Shown: one piece after another, positions 58,858 to 64,000 of the stretch
How the letters are laid out: each line of letters starts with the position of its first letter
Position numbering within the stretch: the first letter of the stretch is position 1
Assembly (NCBI RefSeq): GCF_039545095.1
Contig: NZ_BAABRS010000002.1
Coordinates: 712,850 to 776,849 of the forward strand
Source of the DNA: Fodinibius salicampi
GTDB lineage: Bacteria > Bacteroidota > Rhodothermia > Balneolales > Balneolaceae
Length of the DNA stretch: 64,000 nt
Reading direction: 5' to 3'
Position numbers and translations under genes: made by a program
The notes under the pieces: model-generated
Database searches by the model: none
What the model was told of the DNA's origin: nothing
What the model saw: only the letters and a program-made list of their open reading frames with translations

Positions 58858-59571
58858 ATGAAGAAGATGTTTCAAAATATGGTAAGAGGCATTTCAGGGG
58901 TGGTTTTCCCTAATGTATGTGCATGCTGTGGACTTGAAAATACTGAACATCAGCGTCTGCTCTGTTCTTTTTGCCTTCAGGAACGGTTTGAGGATGCTAA
59001 TCCTGACAATGCCCCTGTTTCAAGTGATATTATTTTACCGGAAGGCGTGATTGCCCAACACGCCCTATGGCAGTTTGACAAAGGGGGCGACCTACAGGAC
59101 TTATTACACTTATTGAAATACGAACAACTGACAGGTATTGGGGTTGACTTGGGACGTGAATTGGGAGTCCGAATAAAGAAGCATTCTTTGTTGAAGCAAA
59201 AACTAAGCTTTTTTCCAGCTGTCCTTTTGCCTGTCCCATTGCACTATCTAAAATTTCGGTACAGGGGGTTTAATCAGGCATTTAAAATAAGCTTGGGATT
59301 TCAGCAGGTTTGGAACGATCTGTCTATTTGTGATATTAAAAGCGTAGTAAGAGATAAAAATACGCGCACTCAAACGGGACTTTCTCTAAAAAGACGTCGT
59401 CAAAATTTGAAAAATGCATTTAAGGTAAAAAAGCCTGCTGAGATAAAAGATAAGCTTGTCGTCATTATAGATGACGTTTTTACCACCGGAGCCACTACTT
59501 TTGAGCTTGCTCATACGGTTTTAGATAGTGGTGCCAAAGAAATAGTAGTATTGACGGTTGCACAGGCTTAA
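58858..59571 (+). CDS. ComF family phosphoribosyltransferase-like protein
   Basis: A zinc-type cysteine set (VCACCGLEN, LLCSFC) is followed by a phosphoribosyltransferase fold with the PRPP loop VVIIDDVFTTGATT. KFRYRGFNQAF and RTQTGLSLKRRRQNLKNAF are the ComF signatures. In naturally competent bacteria ComF helps DNA uptake; here no other com gene is adjacent. Length 237. It is followed after 50 bp by a membrane protein gene. Confidence 0.9.
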   Translation: MKKMFQNMVRGISGVVFPNVCACCGLENTEHQRLLCSFCLQERFEDANPDNAPVSSDIILPEGVIAQHALWQFDKGGDLQDLLHLLKYEQLTGIGVDLGRELGVRIKKHSLLKQKLSFFPAVLLPVPLHYLKFRYRGFNQAFKISLGFQQVWNDLSICDIKSVVRDKNTRTQTGLSLKRRRQNLKNAFKVKKPAEIKDKLVVIIDDVFTTGATTFELAHTVLDSGAKEIVVLTVAQA

Positions 59572-59621
59572 TCCTCAGTATTAATTCGTTTTTTCAAAAA
59601 AAGAAGGATATTTTTAAGGTT

Positions 59622-60254
59622 ATGAATAGATTTAGCTCGCAACGTCAAAACTTATTTTTAGAAACAAAGCTGGGTATCGTTACCCGAACAGGAGACTGGT
59701 TCCATACTACATCCAAACATATTAAAGAGTTTGTCCCAGGGCTTTTGGAGAAACGATCACTTGATTTACTCGTCGAGGAAGCTATTGCCTGGGTGCGTAG
59801 TGCGGATAGCCTGTCCTTGACTTTGTTGCTTCTTTTACTGCTTTTTATCCATCCCATATTTGCAGCCGTTATTGCTATTGCTTTCCATTTTTTTTGGTAT
59901 CGCTTTAAAAGTGGTTTTGTTACGATTTACTTGGGCAAACTGCTCAAGTTTATGAATAAAGATGGGTACCTCTTAATGACTTCTTTGGTCATTATTAGCC
60001 TTTTAGGAATAGACGGACAGTATTTGGCGGTGGGAATAGGGCTAGTCTTCTTTTTCCTAATGAAATTGGGACTCCTTAAGATGCTTTGGGATAAGATGGA
60101 TAAAGGTAGCGATAATCATCTAACACTTAACGATCGTGTATTTAAGATGATTCTGGTGAGGTATGCAATGTTTTATAATATGGCACCGGCTGAAGTACAA
60201 ACAATGGAAGAACGATTTAAAGAACTAGCAATAAGCAGGAAAAAAGGGAACTAG
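59622..60254 (+). CDS. Membrane protein of unknown function
   Basis: A basic N-terminal half of about 65 residues is followed by three hydrophobic segments (about 68-90, 118-132, 136-148) and a charged C-terminal tail. I do not recognise a family. It is set between comF and the histidine phosphatase gene, whose GTG start is 1 bp after its stop, so it is likely part of an operon. The C-terminal MAPAEVQTMEERFKELA could be a coiled or contact segment. Function unknown. Confidence 0.65.
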   Translation: MNRFSSQRQNLFLETKLGIVTRTGDWFHTTSKHIKEFVPGLLEKRSLDLLVEEAIAWVRSADSLSLTLLLLLLLFIHPIFAAVIAIAFHFFWYRFKSGFVTIYLGKLLKFMNKDGYLLMTSLVIISLLGIDGQYLAVGIGLVFFFLMKLGLLKMLWDKMDKGSDNHLTLNDRVFKMILVRYAMFYNMAPAEVQTMEERFKELAISRKKGN

Positions 60255-60255
60255 C

Positions 60256-60924
60256 GTGAGTATATCGAATATTTATTTAGCCCGTCATGGGGAGACCGAA
60301 TATAATCGACGAAATCAAATACAAGGCAGGGGTATTGATGTATCTCTGAATGAGACCGGTCAACTGCAGGCGAAGGCCCTTTCAGCACATATTCATACCC
60401 TTGATATTGATTATTTATATAGCAGCAGCCTAAAGCGTTCTCGGGAAACAGCAGAATATGTAGGTAAATATTGTAATCTGGAGAACCAATCGTACCGGGA
60501 GCTGGATGAAATGAACTTTGGAATATTGGAAGGTCGCCCCATTGAGGAGATAGAATCAGAGCTGCAACAGCTGCATGATAATTGGAAGTCAGGGGAAGTT
60601 TCATTTGCTTTAGAAAAAGCTGAAAGTCCTCGTAAGGTCTTGGAACGAGCCGGAGGACGAGCAGAGAACATCATTCGTGAAAAACACAGGTCAAATATCT
60701 TATTTGTTCTTCACGGCCGCCTTATTCGGATTTTAGTTTCACATTGGTTAGGTATGGGGCTCTCATCCATGCATAAAGTTGCTCACAGCAATGGTGCTTT
60801 ATACCATCTTCAATGGGATGGCCAACAGTTTAGGTCAGTCTTTTTAAATAATACTGATCATTTGAAAAATGGGAGTCTGGACTCATTATCGAATGAAAAA
60901 TGGTCGAGAATTGAGCTACAATAG
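60256..60924 (+). CDS. Histidine phosphatase family protein (GTG start)
   Basis: The phosphohistidine motif LARHGETEYNRR and a second histidine in FVLHGRLIRILVSH place it in the phosphoglycerate mutase-like superfamily. SSSLKRSRETAEYVG and LDEMNFGILEGR are also conserved. The 222-residue protein could be a CobC-, GpmB- or phosphoserine phosphatase-like enzyme; sequence alone does not fix the substrate. The GTG start is used because it follows the preceding stop by 1 bp and no ATG is near. Confidence 0.86.
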   Translation: MSISNIYLARHGETEYNRRNQIQGRGIDVSLNETGQLQAKALSAHIHTLDIDYLYSSSLKRSRETAEYVGKYCNLENQSYRELDEMNFGILEGRPIEEIESELQQLHDNWKSGEVSFALEKAESPRKVLERAGGRAENIIREKHRSNILFVLHGRLIRILVSHWLGMGLSSMHKVAHSNGALYHLQWDGQQFRSVFLNNTDHLKNGSLDSLSNEKWSRIELQ

Positions 60925-60954
60925 TTTGGAAAAGTATTTGAGGGTTAAATAATT

Positions 60955-61644
60955 ATGAGCGAAAAAGTACGCAAGATGTTCGCGGATATTGCCGATGATT
61001 ATGATCGGGTAAATTCTATATTATCATTTGGTGTTCACCATATCTGGCGAAATCGGGCGGTACAGTTAAGTGGTGCCCGGGAAGGGGATAATGTGCTCGA
61101 TTGTGCAACGGGTACCGGGGATTTAGCTTTGAAATTTAAGGAGTCTGTTGGTGATAGTGGATCTGTGCTAGGTACAGATTTTTGTAAGGAAATGATTGAG
61201 CACGCACCGGAGAAAGCCAGAGAACATAATCTGGAAGTTGAGTTCGAAGTGGCGGATGCAATGAATCTGCCTTATGAAAATGACCGTTTCGATATTTCCA
61301 GTATTGCATTCGGCATTCGTAATGTAGATGATCCGGTACAGGCTCTTAAAGAGATGGGGCGGGTTGTCAAGCCCGGTGGCACGGTAGTGGTTCTGGAATT
61401 CGGTCAGCCGAAAGGATTGCTAAAATATCCTTATGAGCTTTATAGCCAATATATTATGCCCACAGTAGGCGGGTGGATTAGTGGAAATCGGGAAGCCTAC
61501 TCTTATCTGCCCAGAACGAGTGCTAAATTTCCGGCTGGCAATGAGTTCATTTCATTGATGAAAGAATCTGGTGCTTTTACTTCTCAGATGTTCGAAAAGC
61601 TAACCGGCGGCATTGCCTATGTATATGTGGGTACTGTGAAATAA
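60955..61644 (+). CDS. ubiE: Demethylmenaquinone/ubiquinone C-methyltransferase
   Basis: It methylates demethylmenaquinone in the last step of menaquinone synthesis. LDCATGTGDLALKF binds S-adenosylmethionine, and IAFGIRNVDD and LEFGQPKG are UbiE/MenG signatures. The 229-residue length is standard. Since alternative complex III uses menaquinol in related organisms, menaquinone is the likely product, so the MenG role fits the respiratory chain encoded in the same window (inference). Confidence 0.93.
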   Translation: MSEKVRKMFADIADDYDRVNSILSFGVHHIWRNRAVQLSGAREGDNVLDCATGTGDLALKFKESVGDSGSVLGTDFCKEMIEHAPEKAREHNLEVEFEVADAMNLPYENDRFDISSIAFGIRNVDDPVQALKEMGRVVKPGGTVVVLEFGQPKGLLKYPYELYSQYIMPTVGGWISGNREAYSYLPRTSAKFPAGNEFISLMKESGAFTSQMFEKLTGGIAYVYVGTVK

Positions 61645-61693
61645 AAATGTGTATATTAAATCCTAAATTTTACTACGAAAAACATCTTTTATC

Positions 61694-62140
61694 ATGTCAG
61701 TAATGCAAATTGAAGCAATTAAAAAAGTATTACCACATCGTTATCCGTTCTTATTGGTAGATCGCGTTTTAGAACTGGAAGAAAAACGCATCCTAGCCTA
61801 TAAAAATGTTACGGTAAACGAGGACTTCTTTAACGGTCATTTCCCGGAAAAACCATTGATGCCGGGCGTATTGCAGGTAGAAGCCTTGGCACAAACAGGT
61901 TGCATAATGTTAACTGAAAATCATATTGAGAATCCTGATGAAAGTCTGATCGTTTTTACTAATATCAATCAGGCAAAATTCAGAAAGTCTGTAGTGCCGG
62001 GCGACCAGCTTATGATGGAGGTATTTCTGACTAACCGCCGACGTAATTTTACGACTATGGAAGGAACCGCACGTGTGAATGATAAAGTTGTTTGCGAGCT
62101 TGAAGCTACTTCTGCAATTGTACCTAAAGAAGACGAATGA
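61694..62140 (+). CDS. fabZ: 3-hydroxyacyl-ACP dehydratase
   Basis: The hot-dog fold enzyme dehydrates 3-hydroxyacyl-ACP in fatty acid synthesis. [15 protein letters not shown] and the catalytic block [20 protein letters not shown] carry the histidine and glutamate. The 148-residue length shows it is a stand-alone FabZ, not fused to LpxC as in some Bacteroidota. It overlaps panB by 4 bp. Confidence 0.95.
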   Translation: MSVMQIEAIKKVLPHRYPFLLVDRVLELEEKRILAYKNVTVNEDFFNGHFPEKPLMPGVLQVEALAQTGCIMLTENHIENPDESLIVFTNINQAKFRKSVVPGDQLMMEVFLTNRRRNFTTMEGTARVNDKVVCELEATSAIVPKEDE

Positions 62141-62964
62141 GTACACAATCCCCAAACCGTCCTCCCAAAGTAACGACCCAGACTATCGTGGATATGAAGG
62201 GTGAAGAGCGGAAAATTAGTATGCTCACCGCCTATGATTTTACGATGGCTAAAATTATTGACCGGGCGGGTATTGATATTATCCTGGTAGGCGATTCAGC
62301 CAGTAACGTAATGGCTGGTTACGATACTACGGTACCCATGACGCTCGATCATATGATATATCATTCTTCCTGCGTGGTACGCGGAGTAGAAACCGCGCTT
62401 GTTATTGCAGACCTGCCTTTTATGAGCTATCAGGTAACACCTAAAGAGGCTTTGATTAGTGCAGGACGCATGATGAAGGAGGCAGGGGTTCACGGTGTGA
62501 AACTAGAAGGAGGAAAGCCTGTTGTTGAGACTATCCGGAAAATTGTGGAGGCGGGTATTCCTGTTATGGGACATCTCGGACTTACGCCTCAAAGCATTTA
62601 TAAATTTGGAACGTATAAAGTACGTGCCACTGAAAGTGAGGAAGCCCAACAACTGCTGGAAGATGCCAAAAAGCTTGAAGAAGCCGGATGCTTTTCCATA
62701 GTACTGGAAAAGATACCCGCTGGTCTGGCAGAAAAGGTAACAAATCAACTTTCTATTCCTACCATCGGTATCGGGGCCGGCAAGAAATGTGACGGACAAG
62801 TACTGGTTGCACACGATATGCTGGGACTTAATAAAGAGTTTAAACCACGCTTTCTCCGACGGTATGCCGATCTGGATACGAAAATGACCGAAGCGGTACA
62901 AAATTACATCCGGGATGTGCAGTCCGGGGACTTTCCTAATGAAGAAGAACAGTACGATAGTTAA
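62137..62964 (+). CDS. panB: 3-methyl-2-oxobutanoate hydroxymethyltransferase
   Basis: It makes ketopantoate from 2-oxoisovalerate, an intermediate of the valine branch encoded at 5-15 kb, in the path to pantothenate and Co[25 protein letters not shown] and [10 protein letters not shown] hold the metal and substrate sites, and [15 protein letters not shown] is the C-terminal motif. Length 275 is usual. It is translationally coupled to fabZ (ATGA overlap). Confidence 0.95.
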   Translation: MSTQSPNRPPKVTTQTIVDMKGEERKISMLTAYDFTMAKIIDRAGIDIILVGDSASNVMAGYDTTVPMTLDHMIYHSSCVVRGVETALVIADLPFMSYQVTPKEALISAGRMMKEAGVHGVKLEGGKPVVETIRKIVEAGIPVMGHLGLTPQSIYKFGTYKVRATESEEAQQLLEDAKKLEEAGCFSIVLEKIPAGLAEKVTNQLSIPTIGIGAGKKCDGQVLVAHDMLGLNKEFKPRFLRRYADLDTKMTEAVQNYIRDVQSGDFPNEEEQYDS

Positions 62965-62980
62965 TTTAGCTATACTACTT

Positions 62981-63012
62981 TTGTTTCAAGCTGCTGCTGA
63001 TCATTATATTTG
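62981..63012 (+). promoter_or_regulatory. Bacteroidetes-type promoter of surE
   Basis: TTG (62981-62983) and TATATTTG (63005-63012) are 21 bp apart, matching the -33/-7 form (TTTG, TAnnTTTG) used by the primary sigma factor of Bacteroidota. It lies 29 bp before the ATG. Confidence 0.65.
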
Positions 63013-63041
63013 TAACGCATTAAACTTTTAACAAAGATACG

Positions 63042-63806
63042 ATGAGTAATTCTGAAGACCCGGTAATTCTTGTTTGTAATGATGACGGTATTTTTTCACC
63101 GGGCATCCAGGCTTTGGCTGAAGTAGCCGATGAGTTTGGGGAAGTCCACATTATAGCGCCCGATCGCGAGCAAAGTGCTGTGGGGCATGCGGTGACGGTA
63201 GATACACCCTTGCGTTCCCGTTCGTTCCAGGTGGATGGCCGATTTAACGGGCAGGCCGTAACCGGAACCCCGGCCGATTCAATAAAGCTTGCGCACGATC
63301 AGCTAATGAAGCGAAAACCGGATTTGGTTGTTAGCGGTATTAACCACGGAAGCAATGCAGGAGTTAATATTTTATACTCCGGCACTGTAAGTGCTGCCAC
63401 CGAAGGTACGATTTTGGGGTATCCGTCCATTGCCGTAAGCTGTACGGATTTTGATGAAGAAGCAGACCTGAGCGGAGCAAGGGATGCGGCACGCAAGGTA
63501 ATTGGGTACGTGCTCAGTCAGGGACTACCCAAAGGCGTTACCTTAAATTTGAATGTGCCACCCGGAGAATTAAAGGGGATTAAATGGGCACGTCAGGCAG
63601 ATAGCCGCTATGTAGAGGAATTTGAGGGGCGAGTAGATCCGAATAATCGGTCCTATTACTGGCTTACCGGCCGATTAGAGCTTCTGGATGAAGGAGAAGA
63701 TCTGGATATTAACGTACTCAAGAAGGGATATGCCGCCTTGACACCCATTCAGTATGATATGACCGCCTACACCCTGCTAAAGGATGTGGAAGATATAGAG
63801 CTTTAG
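63042..63806 (+). CDS. surE: 5'-nucleotidase SurE
   Basis: It removes phosphate from nucleoside monophosphates. The metal site is in VCNDDGIFSPGIQAL, with SAVGHAVTV, GTPADSIKLA, VVSGINHGSNAG and YSGTVSAATEG in the order expected of SurE. The 254-residue length is typical. A good promoter precedes it, and a weak hairpin with TTTTCT lies about 50 bp after the stop. Confidence 0.95.
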   Translation: MSNSEDPVILVCNDDGIFSPGIQALAEVADEFGEVHIIAPDREQSAVGHAVTVDTPLRSRSFQVDGRFNGQAVTGTPADSIKLAHDQLMKRKPDLVVSGINHGSNAGVNILYSGTVSAATEGTILGYPSIAVSCTDFDEEADLSGARDAARKVIGYVLSQGLPKGVTLNLNVPPGELKGIKWARQADSRYVEEFEGRVDPNNRSYYWLTGRLELLDEGEDLDINVLKKGYAALTPIQYDMTAYTLLKDVEDIEL

Positions 63807-63845
63807 TGAAAAGATAATTCTGTTTTTAACTTATAAAAATAGAAC

Positions 63846-63867
63846 GCCCAAACATATTTAGGCTTTT
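63846..63867 (+). terminator. Weak hairpin after surE
   Basis: GCCCAAA and TTTAGGC pair with one mismatch, then TTTTCT. It may be the surE terminator. Confidence 0.45.
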
Positions 63868-63921
63868 CTATATTTTCCCCAACTTTTTTGTAACAAAAAC
63901 GGTTGAAATGACTCTTGTTAT

Positions 63922-64000
63922 ATGAAAGGGGTACGAAAAAGTGCCTGCCAAGCCACCCATCGGGATGGGATTGGAATCAAGAGAATAGGTAACAAAATAG
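63922..64000 (+). CDS. Possible start of a further gene, cut by the window edge
   Basis: An ATG opens a frame of 26 codons to the right edge (MKGVRKSACQATHRDGIGIK and on). There is no clear Shine-Dalgarno, and the visible part has no recognisable family. It may be spurious. Confidence 0.25.
   Translation, partial: MKGVRKSACQATHRDGIGIKRIGNKI

Overview
The window looks like chromosomal DNA of a heterotrophic, aerobic member of the Balneolota/Rhodothermota group, close to Bacteroidota. This is an inference. It rests on an alternative complex III plus A2-type caa3 oxidase cluster laid out as in Rhodothermus, a bacilliredoxin of the YtxJ type, a menaquinone-type UbiE/MenG, a 7TM-HD PgpH protein, a promoter before surE of the Bacteroidetes form (TTG, 21 nt, TATATTTG), and an ECF sigma/Ser-Thr kinase pair of the Planctomycetes/Acidobacteria/Rhodothermia kind. 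No rRNA, tRNA, CRISPR, insertion sequence or prophage was recognised.

Layout. 1-4.7 kb (+): assimilatory sulfate reduction and siroheme synthesis (rhodanese end, sulfite reductase, SUMT, APS/PAPS reductase, precorrin-2 dehydrogenase, 7Fe ferredoxin). 4.9-15.3 kb (-): one long branched-chain amino acid operon, ilvB-ilvN-ilvC-cimA-leuA-leuC-leuD-leuB-ilvE. In front of it lies a 75-codon reading frame very rich in Ile, Leu and Val, followed by mutually exclusive hairpins, which looks like a ribosome-mediated attenuator. ilvD diverges from it (+). 17.5-23.7 kb: metZ, an OsmC protein, an OPT transporter, hisF-hisIE, a membrane protein and a 31-residue four-cysteine protein that has its own Shine-Dalgarno and terminator. 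23.8-37.5 kb (-): actABCDE, a small cytochrome, actF, a HTH-plus-membrane-anchor protein, sco, then caa3 subunits II, I, III and IV. This is a complete quinol-to-oxygen branch. 37.8-44.6 kb: DUF420 protein, UPF0173 hydrolase, YciO, phosphofructokinase, YtxJ, an MtnA homologue lacking its catalytic cysteine, and gamma-glutamyltransferase.

44.8-52.0 kb is the most unusual part. Three unrelated exported lipoproteins (a collagen-like repeat protein, a small unknown and a V8-like serine protease) and an orphan 61-residue copy of a kinase N-terminus each follow the same ungapped ~42-bp promoter-like element. Immediately beyond lie a membrane Ser/Thr kinase with TPR repeats and an ECF sigma factor. 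I propose a small local regulon. 52.1-58.7 kb (-): rodZ-like, ligA, pgpH, xerD. 58.9-64 kb (+): comF, a membrane protein, a histidine phosphatase, menG/ubiE, fabZ, panB, surE and the start of another reading frame.

How the parts fit. The Leu branch enzyme LeuA lacks its feedback domain while CimA keeps one, so operon-level attenuation may carry much of the Leu control. Isoleucine would be made through citramalate, since cimA is in the operon and no threonine deaminase is present in the window. In the respiratory cluster the same cytochrome c module occurs three times (end of CoxB, end of ActE, and a separate frame that appears to have been cut from ActE by a +1 shift).
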